From: Cristatella mucedo
Taxonomy: Eukaryota; Bryozoa; Phylactolaemata; Cristatellidae
Assembly: GCA_009760855.2 (NCBI GenBank)
Contig: WPIO01000004.1
Location: forward strand, 10,917,501 to 10,981,500
Direction: 5' to 3'
DNA: 64,000 nt
The position numbers were made by a program, and so were the translations under genes. The notes beneath the pieces were generated by a model that saw only the letters and a program-made list of their open reading frames with translations, made no database searches and was not told the origin of the DNA. Positions 1 through 13,100 of this stretch are shown here, one piece after another. The first letter of the stretch is position 1, and every line of letters begins with the position of its first letter.

Positions 1-1470
1 AAATGGAAAAAATTCAAAAATTATTTTTGATAGTCCTATTAATAAAAGAGGCTAAATCTAAACTGTACAGAAGCTCTAATCACTAGTGAGTCACTAGCCG
101 CCGGCGCTGACCAATGGAAAGAGAGCCCACACGAATATGAGTAAAAACAGCAATACGAATTCTAGTGCAAATTGCAAGCTGCATTCTCATAATTAAAAAT
201 TGTACCCTATTTGTGTTTATAATGCAAATTAAATTTTCACCTAAATTATAAATTAAATTTAAAATTTAAACTATACGGATTTAAATATGAAAATTGCGCA
301 AACGTTCTTTCCATTGATTGGCCCTGGCTAGAGAATCGCTTAACTCACTAAAGCAGTATCAATCATCAGCCCCAATCGGTTTAGGGCAGCTCCTCGAAGA
401 CAAGCAAAGCACAATGACGTCACCGTGAGAGTCGATGCCGAGCCTACAGAGTCACAACCACAATCTACAGAGTCACAACCACAATCGTCAACTGCCAGAT
501 GCTGGGGCTGCAAGCCGCCAGTCGGCCAGTGCACAGCAGACTGTTTTGGTAGCTCGCAAATTTCCTTTACAGCTACTAGGCGGTCAGCTAAGGCATCGAG
601 AGGAGCTGCAGCACAGCCCGAGCTGGCTGCAGCATCGCTGCAACAAGTACCAGCCAACACGACGATACAGCTTTCATAGTGTGTCCAGGTTTCTCCTTTA
701 AACGAACATCGAGGTCGGGAGGGAGCTACTCGGGGCTCTAGCTGTAGGGTGCTGGCTGGCCAGCATGGCCGATCTGCTTCCTTGCATCACGTGTACGAAC
801 CAGGCTTGTTGCCAAGACGTTGCCCGGCAGCCTCCTTGATACTGCGAACTAGCCCTTAGACACATTTGCACTCTCTTCGAGGATTGCCAGTGTTGGTAAG
901 ATATGGACAATCGCGATGGGTTCAGATCTGCACTATTTACATGAAGAAATCAGAAGCTGCTGCCAAGGGCTGCAAATTTGAATGCACATAGCACTAAGGT
1001 TTCGGGTAGGGGTCAGGTCAGAGTAGAAAAAAGGTTCACCAACGGCAAGTTGTGAGGGTGTGAGTTGTGTGGCAGGGTGTGAGCCCTAAGAAATACTTGG
1101 TTACTCGGACCAATGCTCTAACCTCTAACGTCGGCTGCGAGAAACAGCAGAAAGGACTGTCACCACTGCCACCACATCTGCTATCAACTTCTTTGAGCAC
1201 GACAAAACTAGCATCAACACCAAGTTGCACAAAACCCTATTGCTTTGGACAGCAGCACAGCAAGGAGCTCTCCAGGTCTGCACACATTTCAGTCACAGTG
1301 TTTAGCGACAATACACAGATGCCCTTATACCTATGTATCTGCTTGCATAACGTCACACTCCCACTAAACTAAGGTCAGCTGATATCTTCTGAAAGAGTTT
1401 TTACTGACGCATTTCGAGGCTGTCGCAGCAGCTAGCCACGAGACCTACAGTCAGCCACAAAGCACAGATA
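1..1470. other. Intergenic, no gene seen
   Basis: The first 300 bases are AT-rich. A 23-base unit (cagagtcacaaccacaatct-type) is repeated twice at about 446-487. I see no exon, RNA gene or recognisable transposon up to the L2-B tail. Confidence 0.5.
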
Positions 1471-1472
1471 TG

Positions 1473-3230
1473 TATGTATGCATTTCCATCTGTAACTCCA
1501 CAAAGCAACAAAGACTATGTAGGTGTTACACAGGAGAGTTTTGTTTAGAGCACTCACAGCCTAAGCGGCTTTCAGTACCCATTCGGTATCCAAAAGACTT
1601 CGTCTAACGTAACAAAGAGAACGTGGGAAGCATAGCAGAGTCAGGAGAGCAGTTGAGGTAGTCAGTAGCATGGAAGTAGCAGCTCAGGACTGCAGAAAAA
1701 GATGAACCACAGTCGGCAGCAGCCGAGTATTTGTCGTTTCGTAAGAATCATGGAAGCAATTCCCAGTCTAGGAACTGCAGAGCTAAAGCTTATGTCGCTA
1801 ACGGTCTTTAAGCAGAGGAATGAAAGAGCTAATTTATTGTCCATACAGGACCCGAGGGCATGATGAGACTGAAACTGCTGCAGCAGTTCAGCTAGGTATG
1901 GAGGAGCCAAGCCGTGGTGGGCCTTGTGGGTCAATGTAAGAACTTTTGCTATGTATGTGGTGATCAACCGGCAGCCATCCTAGCTCTTTAAGCAAATGAG
2001 TCACGTGATCAAACCTCTGGGATTTGAAGACTAGCCCTGCAACCATATTCATAGCCATCTGCAGTGACCTCGTGGTTTTTTTCGGTAGCCCAGCCAAAAG
2101 GAAATTGCAATAATCTAGCAGAGACAGAACTGGGAAGCTAGTTAAAATGCTTGCAAGCCACTGTGAAAGACAGTTCCTAATCTTAGATAGGGATTGGACA
2201 TGATGGCTAGCTGTAGAAGCAGTATTCTGAATGAAACTTTTAAAATTTAGGCAGTTGTCGAAAACGACACCTAAATTTCGAGCATGTGATGATGGTCGCA
2301 CAACAGCATCACCTATTAGAAGAGCAAAGCCTTCTAATCCAGCCACACGCTTAGGGTGTCTTATGAGCAGCAGCTCAGTTTTATCATCGTTTAGTTTCAA
2401 GAAATGTTTTAACATCCAGGATGGAATGTCGGCAAGGCAAGCATTCAGTTTATCAGTTGCTGCAGCAGATTCCGAAGGTTTGAATGACAAATACAGCTGA
2501 GTATTATCAGCATACAAGTGATATCATATTCTATGGGCCTTAGTCACTTTTCCCAGAGGTTGAGTATAAATAGAGAACAGCAAGGAACGAAGGACAGACC
2601 CTTGAGGGACTCCATCAGATGACTGATCTGGTGATGAGACCAAACCCACACACGATATGGATTGAACACGATCAGACAAACACGATCAGACAACCATGCT
2701 AGTGCCTCGTCTGTCAGACAGATAGTTGTTCTCCATCGTTCAAGTGATTAATGGTGTCGAAGGTAGATGATAAGTCTAGCAGCGCCAGGGCGTGTGGCAT
2801 TTGCTTAGCGACAACCTTTTCAAGAATCTTGCGCCAGGGCGTGTGGCATTTGCTTAGCGACAACCTTTTCAAGAATCTTTGACAAAAAAGAAAGAAAGGA
2901 AACTGGGCGATAGTTTGCAAGGGCATATCTATCTAATTCCGGCTTTTTTAAGTAATGGTCTAACGACTAATTGAAAGGAATCTCAACGACTCTGTATACA
3001 CACAGAATGTACGAGAGCATGCTTGTCATGAGCACTACTAAGTGTCCTGTTCACTGCATCAGTGAGGGTATCGAGGCTGTCTGTCGAGTCTGGGTGCAGA
3101 TCAAGAAGAACTGCATCACATACAGATTTCAAAACCCTGTACGTACAACGGAGCAGGAATAGTAAACCAGACTGAACAATGATCTGAGTGTCAGCGGGCA
3201 TGCTCAGTGGGGCAGACATCCTTAGAGATC
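1473..3230 (-). mobile_element. L2-type LINE, family B, degraded copy
   Basis: Read on -, the segments are in order: a linker between endonuclease and RT (about 3230-2985, DKHALVHS-type), RT start (2960-2880, ANYRPVSF and KILEKVVAKQ), the catalytic-site region with YADNTQLYL (2520-2490; DD changed to DN), NDDKTELLLIRHP (about 2385) and a C-terminal HWLPV-like block. The 3' end is near 1473, with an ATAC-like tail. Several frameshifts, an internal deletion near 2970 and a 49-bp tandem duplication show it is dead. Confidence 0.75.
2782..2879. repeat. Perfect 49-bp tandem duplication in L2-B
   Basis: Two identical 49-base units lie head to tail (2782-2830 and 2831-2879), each starting gcgccagggcgtgtgg. 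The identity of the units suggests a recent duplication; 49 is not a multiple of three, so it breaks the RT frame. Confidence 0.9.
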
Positions 3231-3779
3231 AAGAGATCTATGATATGGCACATTCGTACTCTTGACAAGCAGATACCTACAGAAGCTGCAGTTTCAACAG
3301 CACTGCTGGTGGGGCACGCATGCGCACGCACACAAACACACACACTGAAACAGGCCCAGGCGAGAAGGACATGGCAGCCACCGACTGAACGTTCAGAGAA
3401 GAAGGGAGATGCCCAGGCTTACTCGAAGCAGGGTTAACCAACCGTCACGAGATCCCAGAGCGAGCTGTTTCGATCGAACGCATGTGAGCCAAACCTGCCG
3501 GATGGCAAAGGAGACCCTACATTCTTGATGGGCAGCAAAAGCTGGGTGACCATTGGCTTGTCCCTTGGTCAGGCCAGCAGCAGCCACAGTGCTTCAGCAC
3601 TCAACCACAGACAGCCAGCTAGTGTCTGCACCAAGGCCCACAGGCGTGACAGCTGAGGATGCTTGCCCTCACCATAGCAGACTTGCTGGCTCGCTTATCG
3701 CCGCAGAGGACACGGATTCCCACTACCGGGCCACTTACGTATGTCGATCCTCTGGTGCAGTGGCAGCGCCACAGTCGTC

Positions 3780-5560
3780 CGACCGATCAGCTTGGTCAGT
3801 GTCGTGGCGGCGATTAGCTGCGCGTAGGGCGACTGTAACGGGCGAGCGAGCGAGCGAGTCGAACGCCGCCGAGCCGAGCGGCCGAGCTTTGCGGCATGGC
3901 CACCGGGGGCCGGCGGCAGGTTTCTCCGGGTACACCTACCGTCCCTCGCTCGAGCAACAGCTGGCATTTTCCGAGGCAGTCCTGCAGGTTGGCAAAATTC
4001 ACCAGGGCAGTTTCGGCTTCCGAACGCGCGATGGGGTCGGTGGTTTCGTAGAACTGCTTGCCAAGCGCCTCAAGCCGGAGCAGCTCCTAGAGAAAAAGCA
4101 GAGCGCGACAGGAAGCGAAGCGCCGCGGAACGAAGCCTTCGCGGCGACCGTCGACATCAAAAGTGGCAGAAAACGGCGGACCAGCTCGCCGGTCAATCCT
4201 CGCCTCTCTCCCTCCTCATCCTCCACTCCTGTCGGAGACTCAATCGCGCCACGCGAACGCGGCGGCAGCGGCGGCTGTTGCACTTGCTGCGCCGTTAGGG
4301 CACGCCCCAGCCGGCTCCAGCCGCTAGCAGCCGCACCTTTCTCGCTAGCGAGCCCAAGGCTTATATCGAGCGAAAGCCCCTTTCGAAAAGTAGCAGCGGC
4401 GCGCCGACGCATCGTCGGCAGCGGCAACGAAGCCAGCGCACGTGAGCGTAGTTGCCGGTCGCGTTCGCGATTACGCAGGCGAAATTTCAGCCGGCTGATA
4501 AGCTGGCGCAGCGTGTCGCGCGCTGTGACGTGGAGGAAGCTATCGCATTAGGGCTCCACGGCGCGGGGTGGCGAACGCCACCGGCCGCACGGGCGGCGGC
4601 CCAACGAACCTGCTCCTCGGCCATGTTTGTTGCCGTCCATGTGACTGCCGTGAGCATGCGCAGCGGGGGACGTCCGGCCGCCGGCGACGTCAGACAGCGA
4701 ATCCTTAGTAGCTGTTGCAGTCTGGAGTGCGGGCGACGCGGACAGCTATCGTGTTCAACCGCCCGCTGATAATGGCACGGAGCGGTAGAGGCAGACACGG
4801 AGACAGCTCCGCGCAGCGAGGCGGCGGCGGCGGCGACGATTCCTACGTGAGCTCCTGCCTCAAGTGGTCGATGTTTATATTTAACTTTATGTTTTGGGTG
4901 AGCAGACGAGCGGGGAGGGTCGCTCCGCCGCTCGCAAGCGCGCGCTGCCCGGCCCTGCCGACGGCGCGCATGCCGAAGGCTGCGCGCTCGCTATAGCGCG
5001 CGCGCGGTGCGACCGGTGCGGCGCGATCTCGCCACCTCGTCTGCCACCTCGCGCTGCGTCGCTCGCACCTTCCTTCCGGGTATCGTCGCGGATGCGCCGC
5101 TCGACGCGGCCCGCTAGCGGCGTGCGTAGCGAATGCCGATTCTGTGTCGGCGAGGAGCGCGAGACGCCGCTTCATCTTTAAAGCGGAAGACCGACTTTTG
5201 GCGCCGTCCGCCCGCAAGACGAGGAAGACGACGGCGGGGTGGAGTGGCGGTGCTGCGGGGGGGGGGGGGGCTTGAAGCAATTAGGGCCGGGTGATGGGGG
5301 TCGACGGGAGGGAGGGAGGCTAAGCGAGTTCGCCGCTACGCGTCGAATTGCTGAGCGATTGGAGAGTGGTGGGGTAGCGGAGCCGGCCTCGGCGTCTGTG
5401 CTCTAGGTGCTCCAGTCTTCCGGTCTCGTAGCGAGTAAAAGAACGGGTCGGCGAGTACTCGCCTAAGGTTTTTTCCTTAGCTAGCCGGCGAGCACAGGCG
5501 CCCATCTTCGTTCGCCGCCGCCGCTTTTCCGACGGACGAGCGGTTAGCCGCCGCCGCGAG
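3780..5560. promoter_or_regulatory. CpG-rich island over TSPAN33-like exon 1
   Basis: The tract is dense in CpG and in GCGC and CGGCGG runs, against AT-richer flanks. It contains exon 1 and the start of intron 1. A G-run lies at about 5258-5270 and a C-run at about 5597-5606. It is probably the promoter and 5' UTR region; no TATA box is evident. Confidence 0.6.
4772..4897 (+). CDS. TSPAN33: TSPAN33-like exon 1 (residues 1-42)
   Basis: The exon encodes a Gly/Arg/Ser-rich cytosolic N-terminus (MARSGRGRHG..., then a GGGGG run) and the first half of membrane segment 1, ending FNFMFW. The donor is TGG|gtgagc, phase 0. It lies inside a CpG-rich island. An upstream in-frame TAG at 4709 leaves ATG 4772 as the only start. 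Confidence 0.9.
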
Positions 5561-8537
5561 CCAAGAAAAGCGCTAGCCCTAGTTCGGCAGCAGCCCCCCC
5601 CCCCCAGGTGTTGCCATCACGCGATGGGTTACGTTGGTTACTCGTACGTGTGTCGTTCACCCCACGAGAGCCCTGCGTGGCTACCACCGCAGTGGCAAGG
5701 GGGGGCCCTCTGGGGGGGCCCTCTGGTGGCCGCATCCCGCGGTGCCCCAGGAGATTGCAGCGAGTCGCGATAAATTGATCGGCTCCAAAAACGAGCCGTC
5801 TAACGCGAACTTGGACTCAGCTAGTGGCCAGTCAGGCGAACGTCATTTAACTTACGAGCACGAGAGTCTTTGCTGTGCCCCTGCCACTAAATAGAAAAGC
5901 AAGCAAGCGCCTCGTTAAATCGTAAGGCTCAAGAGTGCTAAGCTGAGTGTGACTAGAAAACCCAGGCCATACTGTGGATGGCCACTGCCTTTCAAATCTG
6001 AGCCAGCTCCTGACATTCTAGACTAGAACGTGCTGTGTAGTCTTGGTGACCAGCCTGTGCCGTGACTTCTTAATATCTTGGTGTAACTCTGACTGATGGT
6101 TGAAAAGAGTAGAAAGACGAATAGCCTAGTCTCACTTGTGTATGCAGTTAGCAGCATTGTGTGTCGACCTTAGCCAAGGCCAGGTGCCGACATGGTTGTG
6201 TGCTGTTGCCAGAGATGCCGCGGACCAGCCCTTGCCAAAACTGCTGTCAAACTATAAGACAGAATAGTCTACCGTTAGCCACATTCCAAATAGGTCTCTC
6301 CCGGGATGGTCACTTGCTGCATCTATAAAAGAGTAGTTGATTGAACAGCCCTATTTATATAGCAACCGTAGAGCTTTTTGTGGCTATCACAGCACTCGAA
6401 GCAGCCGTAATAGAGGATCGGCCTTGTGCTGGACTCAAACCCTCGACCCGATGGCCTAGTGTCAAGATTTTCCTTAAGGCCTGCCGTTGATGCCTGGCCA
6501 CAGAGCTAGCATGGTTCTGACAGGCTGGCAACATTCTTAGCACTGTATAACGTCTCGAATTATAGGCACAGTTTTTGTGACACGGTAAGAGATTTTGTTC
6601 AATGGTTCAGCTGGAGATCCTTTATTATCTCGAAGCATTTTCCTGAAGATAATGCAAATTTTTCCTGAAGATAATGCAAATCACCCGACTGCGTAAAGAT
6701 AGAAGTAGCATTGCTTGCAAACGTGCCGCCTATTCTTGGATTAGTCATCTCCGGACTCTCCCGACTCTGTGGTAGCTAGCAGAATAGGTGAGGAAATCTC
6801 GAGAACAGTAAAGTTAATCCAATAGCCGAGGGTAATTCTATACCCTACAACTCTGTACCCTATCATTCTGTACACTATAATTGTAGATGCTATATATGTA
6901 AACCCTATAATTCTATAGGTTATAATCCTACGCATGTCATTCAAGACCCTAAACCCTATCATTTCAACTCTTATTATTCTATATACCCTATAATTTCTTA
7001 TAATTATACACCCTGTATTTCCTTTACCCTAAAAGTCTAACCCTGTAATTATATACCCTATATTTCTATATCCAATAATATTGACGTTATATTTTCATAC
7101 CCTATATTCCTATACCTAATAATATCCCAAAAATTAACATTCCAAAACCTATAATTACAAACCATTTCATTCCAAATCCTATAATTGAAGCCGTAAAATT
7201 CCAAGCCCCATAATTCCAAACCCTATGATTATGTACTGTACAATCCTAAACCATACAACTTTATACCTAGACCCAATAATACCAAACCGTATAAGTCATC
7301 GCCATTTAATTCTCAACCCCTTAATTATGTACCCTATAATTCCACACTCTATAATTGTACACCCTATAAATCCAGACGCTATGTATCTAAACCCTATAAT
7401 TATATACCTTATAATTCTACACCGTCATTTAAGATGCTGTAATTCTAAACCCTATAATTCCAAACCCTATGACAGTCAGAAAGGTACCAACTCCAGAAAG
7501 AGTTTCCTAACTCAAGTACACCAAAGAACTTCCTACTTTGCACTGTCAAAGGTGGTGATGATGCGTGTAGTCTCACCTCACCGGCACGGTGCCTGCATGT
7601 GGCTGGCGAGTCGAGCTTGCCATTCTCGTGCAAGAGCTCAGCACACTCTCAAGGAGAGCACTTGCCGTTTCGGTGTTGTGTTTTGATGAGCTATCCCCGT
7701 CCTTTTGCCACTGCTAGCAGCCAGCATTCTCTGTCGTTCCATGTGACCAGCTGCCGGGGTGTCGGCACTACGTTTTTCTTGCTGGTTCATTAATAATAAT
7801 AATAATGTACTTGATATAGCGCCCTCAGAGAACTTAATCTCTTTCTAGGCGCTTTACATTTGCTGCAAAGGGATACGATTTCAAACTCGACCTCATTTCG
7901 CGAAATGAGGTCGAGTTTGAAATCGTATTCATTCCATTTCGTACACTCTTATTAGCCTTATTTGTCACCTGACATGCAGATTCGATCGTTCGGGCTCATC
8001 GGGATGAGGGGGAGGAGGAGGAGGTCTTGGAGTCATTGGACCTCGCGTATGCTGACCCCTGCTTTGTCGCTGCCATCGAGCTTCCCGCGAGTGTGCTGTC
8101 TTTCAGTACCGGTCGCCCGCTGAGTCAAGCTGACCCAGTTTGTGGCTGGCGTGCTGCCTCAAATCACGTGCAGTTTGTGTGCAAGCAAACTCGAACTTGT
8201 GCTGACGACTTGTAAAATTTCACTCCCACTCTCTCTATTAGCTGAGTCCACTTGCGCCTTTTTATTACTGCGTTTGGTTGGTCTTTGTGATTCGTCTTTC
8301 GTGTGCGTGTACCTGCTTACACTATGCCAGCTGCTTGCAGATGTTACCACCAAACGTTTGGTAATGCTTTATGTGTAGCATCTGTAAAGTCCCCAGAGAG
8401 AGATTTAGATCTCTTGAGGGTGCTATACAATTGTACTATTATTATTATTATTATTATTAATGGACTTGAGCCAGCTGGTAGAGGCATGCCCGGCCCACCC
8501 TCCAGGGCTGTTGGCTCTCTCTCTCTCTCTATATATA

Positions 8538-8580
<43 letters not shown>

Positions 8581-9896
8581 CATACTGTATAGGCATATAC
8601 CAGGCCATTTTCTTAGCATAATGGCCCTAAGCTAAATTCATTTAGGCACCGCTACATCATTCTTGAATAGTGCTAAGTAAACCACTTGCAATAGGATGCC
8701 GAGTAAATAAATTTTGAGCTGATTTAACAGCCTAATTTGTATAGCGGCAGAAGAGCCTCAATGTCTATCACCGCAATAATTAATTGGCAACAAAGAATCG
8801 CCCACTGCAGGATTCGAACCCATGACCTCGGTTGTGAAGAGTTAGAAGCACCTTACCTCTTGGGCTAGTGGCATTGCCAGGGGATGGGCATTTGCCTCTA
8901 GTGCCGGGTATCTGCTACAAATGCAGCCTTAGGCCATGGCCCCTTTGCTAGCAAATTTCAATTCTTTTGAAGGCAGTCATTAAAACATGCATTGGAGCAA
9001 CGACGCAAATACTTTATATATTTTCAGATACCGAGAATGGGGAGTTTACTCTCATCGGCCAATTCGATTTTTCACTAGTCTTTGTGGGTCTAGCGTGCTC
9101 CCCCCCCCCAGCTCATTCCAAACCAGCTACTTTATCCGTGATGGCCAGAAGTGGCTTTCTTTTTTTCTGCTCCGAGCAATCGTACTTTGTACGTGTAGTC
9201 GACGTCCTAATCCTATGCCTACCAACTTAACTTTCTAGTAACAGCCTGCAGGCTTAGAGTAGGAACCCTCAAAGAGGCAAAATGATGCCTAAATCTTCAC
9301 TCTTAACCAGTCTATCCTTAACGAGTGTTGTGACATATGGGGTGGTGATAGCCGTTAAGGCTCATCTGCTACTATTTAAAAGATGCTGTTAAATCAGCTA
9401 ACACAAGTCTTAGCCATCTTCTCCAGGTTGTACCTCATCCAAGTATTACTAATTCGATATTGTATAGCAATTGCACTATTGCTAAGTCTCATTTGGCGTG
9501 AAGCTCACACTTGGCTCTTCGTAAAGGCTGTCAACTAGATGGTCTCTTAGGCTTGCCGATAGGTAATAGCATTAGGCTAGGAAATGAGCATAGCGGCACA
9601 CTGTTGTCTTCATGCAACTGCCCTAGTCGAAGTACCTCCAAAAAAAGACCAGGCAGTCGTTTGCAAGTGACTGACAAATGGGAAAATATTATATTTTTAA
9701 ACAAATTGTATTGGATGAAGACTCAGTCTCTCCATTTTCTGTTGTATTTGCTTGTTTATAAAAACGCCATTATGAAAAGTATTATGTGAATTGGGCAAAT
9801 TCTTTCTTTGTGGTTTGAGGCAATGCTTCACGGTCGAATGTCTACTACTCCTTGTAAACTAGGGGTCACCGACACTTATGTTACATACCAAAACTA

Positions 9897-9927
<31 letters not shown>

Positions 9928-10098
9928 CTAGATTTTGGTTCCTATATATACCATACATATGTATATATATATATATCTGCTAATTAAAACGAGCAAGTTC
10001 ATTCGTCCTTCCCTATGTCAGGTGGCAAGATGGCACAGCGTTGTCTTCCGTGAACTACTATGAATCAGCAAAGCAATTCCACAGGCTGTGAGCTCCAG

Positions 10099-10187
<89 letters not shown>

Positions 10188-13100
10188 ATATATATATATA
10201 TATATGAATAAATAAATAAATAAATAAATATATATATATATATACTTAAAACGTAAGGTGTTAATGCTCCCCCAACAACATGGCAGACCGGGTAGGTCTT
10301 AGCCTTCGCGTCCTGGTGGACAGAAGCTGTGTACAATGCGGTCTAGTATTTATTATGCTTTCGGATGTCTAAATAAAACGGCAATACCCAACTTCTTGCT
10401 CAGAAAAAACTAGGCCCACCTTTGTTGTTGATGCCCGGCTGCTCACTTTCCTGGGTATCGACTTGCTTCTGTGACCAGCTTCCGAACTGTGTCGTTTAGT
10501 TTGGACTGCCACAACATTTGGACACTATTCAAAAAGATGTCCACCGAGGTAGGCAGATTTGGATTGTTTCTTCTTAGGTTGCCAGTCAAAGTCATCTCGT
10601 GAATGGCTTATCGGGTTTTAATTGAACTACTGACTGGGCCAATCTGAAATGGTTGAAGATCTCTCATGAAAACATATTCTTTCAACTGCCTTGGAACGAT
10701 ACTCTTGGCCATTGTCCTGGTTGACACGTAAATTTATTTCCTAAAAGACTCGTATTAGATAGAGCTTCTATGTTGTGGAGCACTTCGAGGTACACATTCC
10801 GGTCCACGATGCCAGGAATTCGATTCAGCCACATATCACTTCTCACGTTACTTTAGCTGACATAGGGGCAGCACTTGATGTTCCTAGAGAACAAGGAACT
10901 GAAATTTGCTGCCGACAGTCCACTAGACCAAGTGCCCATCTTCAACCATCCAGAGGAGCAGCTTGTAGCGCGTGTCTCAGGCTATTTGCTCGATGCTGCT
11001 TACTCGTTAGCAGATATTCTGTCCCAGTCGCCGAAAGCGCTCGCATGTGAAAGTCTCACCGTTTGCTGGCTACCCTTCGTTCCAGTACAGGTTCCAGTGC
11101 CCGTGAGAGCTTCGTCAAGCTAGCATTCCCATCGAGGAGTGCATATCTTTTTGGTACAAAAGCCCTCAGGCTGCGTTCAAGTGTCTGAATTCGCCCCGGT
11201 TTGAGGACCCCCTCCCCCATTGGAGCAAGTAGACAGGTTAAATCTCTAGCAGCCCTCACTTAACCCTTGGAAGATGGCTATCTTTCTGTTGCTGATGCCT
11301 TGCTTGGTAGATGCTAGCAACATGCCCTTATCGAGCTCAGCATTGTACTGTAGCAGCACCAGTTCAGCCGAGACAGCCTGATGCAGAATTGAGACGAGAA
11401 CATGACACATTGCAGGAAGCCTGCACACACTATTTAGCTTGTTCGCGATTAAAAAAAAATCCTAGAAGAAAAAAATAAAAATTCCTTAAACAGCTGCTTT
11501 TTGTATAGCAACAGAAGAGCCTTTACGGCTATCACCACTGCTTGCAGTAGCGATAAAGAATCGCCCACCACAGGAATCGAACCCACGACCTCGGGACCGA
11601 GGTCGGGAAAGCAACCGCCTTACCTAGTGTGCCATCACGGCTCACCAAGCACTGTATGACCACATTCTTGAAGCATGCACGGTTTTTTAATTGTGCTGCA
11701 GCAAGCACGGTATACGCCAAGGTAGTTGGCTTTTACCAACCGGATGAGAATGCCATACGTGGAGGTAGTCTCTTGGCATTTGATATCGTGCCTGTTTCAT
11801 ATCGTTCGAGCCCAGTTTCTAAGGCCCATTTAGGCCTTGGAAGCTGGAAGGAGAGGATGGTGGTGATGGTGGGATTGCTATGGCTGATCCATGCTGTTAT
11901 TCTTTACGATGCCTTCCAGTATAGCAGACGTGTGCTGCCGTGGGTCCGGTGCTACACTTGAACTTGCTGGTATCGTGGTACCCCTAAACCAATGGCAGCG
12001 AGCTCAGCCGGTGCGAGAGTTCGGGCATTTTCTAATTCGCTCTGCCTCGTTTCAGCTTGTCGGCTGCACACTGATGGCCGTTGGCGCGTATGCATACATC
12101 GAAAACCAGAGTTTGAGTTCGGGTGACATGCACAACACGATAAGCAGCGTGTTTGACCTGCTGCTCAACGTGTCCATCGTCTTCCTCTTCGTCGGCGCAG
12201 TAGTCTTTGTGCTGGCGTTCAGTGGATGCCTCGGTGCGCTGCGGGAGAACACCTGCCTGTTGATGTTCGTAAGTTGTCTGCCAGGCAGGCAGGCTTGTTG
12301 CAGCTGGCTCCTGTCGCTGCTGCACCACGTAAGACTGGTGTGGTGCCGTGTAGCTCCATAATGCCGCCGCCGTGTGGATGGAGTAGGACGCAGGTCCCTC
12401 TGTGATACACTGCCGAAGTGGGTGGAAGATGCGATTGCAATGCAATGAGCTCCAGAAAAATGCAGCATACGAGCAAAAAAAAGGGTGGACTGCCTGCTGT
12501 CCTCCTTCTGCAAAGGCTAATTCCGACCCTAGTGCTGTGAATCTTTCCGGTTGCTTATAACTCTGCCAGCCATCACATGCGAGTGAAGTGAGTGAGTGCT
12601 CACCATTGATCTAGTGTTGTTCTTCCCAATCAGGAAGGCATTTATGCATCTTAATCTTCACCCAGCTTTTAAAGATTGCTTTTTTGTTGTTATTTGTTAT
12701 TTTGATTATATGCTATTTCGATTTGTCTGTCGGCAATGCCTATCTCAATGGTTGAAAAATAGAGCTCCTATTAGGCTCTATAAGGCTAACGCCCAAAATT
12801 GGCTCTGCCAGCATATCTCCTCTTCAATCTGCATGAACTCTAGGTATCAAGTTCCAAAGTGACCTTTCGTTGGACGACCACAACAGCTCCATAATCAAGT
12901 CTGCCTACTTTCAGCTTCATAAAATTGCTAAAATTCGGGTTTTCTTTAGACAGGGATACTACGTCCAAGTTGGTCCATGCATTTGTGACATCCCATATTG
13001 ACTTATGTAACTCACTGCTTGTTGGCCTACCGGTATGTGCAATCAGGTGCTTACAGCTGGTGTGGTGCAAAACTCTGCAGCTAGGCTTGTCTGTCGTGAG

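Noticed and set aside
3553-4551. Long open + frame of 332 codons upstream of the tetraspanin gene
   Set aside because: It opens with TTG and contains no ATG, lies in CpG-rich sequence where stops are rare, and shows no domain or splice context.
6829-7472. CRISPR-like array
   Set aside because: The units are contiguous and degenerate without spacers, and the DNA is eukaryotic.
7225-7686. Open + frame over the 15-bp minisatellite
   Set aside because: It is produced by the repeat (PIIxNP units) and has no coding character.
10875-11123. Possible exon in tetraspanin intron 1
   Set aside because: There are no matching splice sites or known motif, and the flanking frames are full of stops.
11486-11646. 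A real tRNA gene
   Set aside because: Box A and box B are present, but the acceptor stem does not close, the spacing is long, and the same unit is repeated many times with a common 3' body: it is a SINE.
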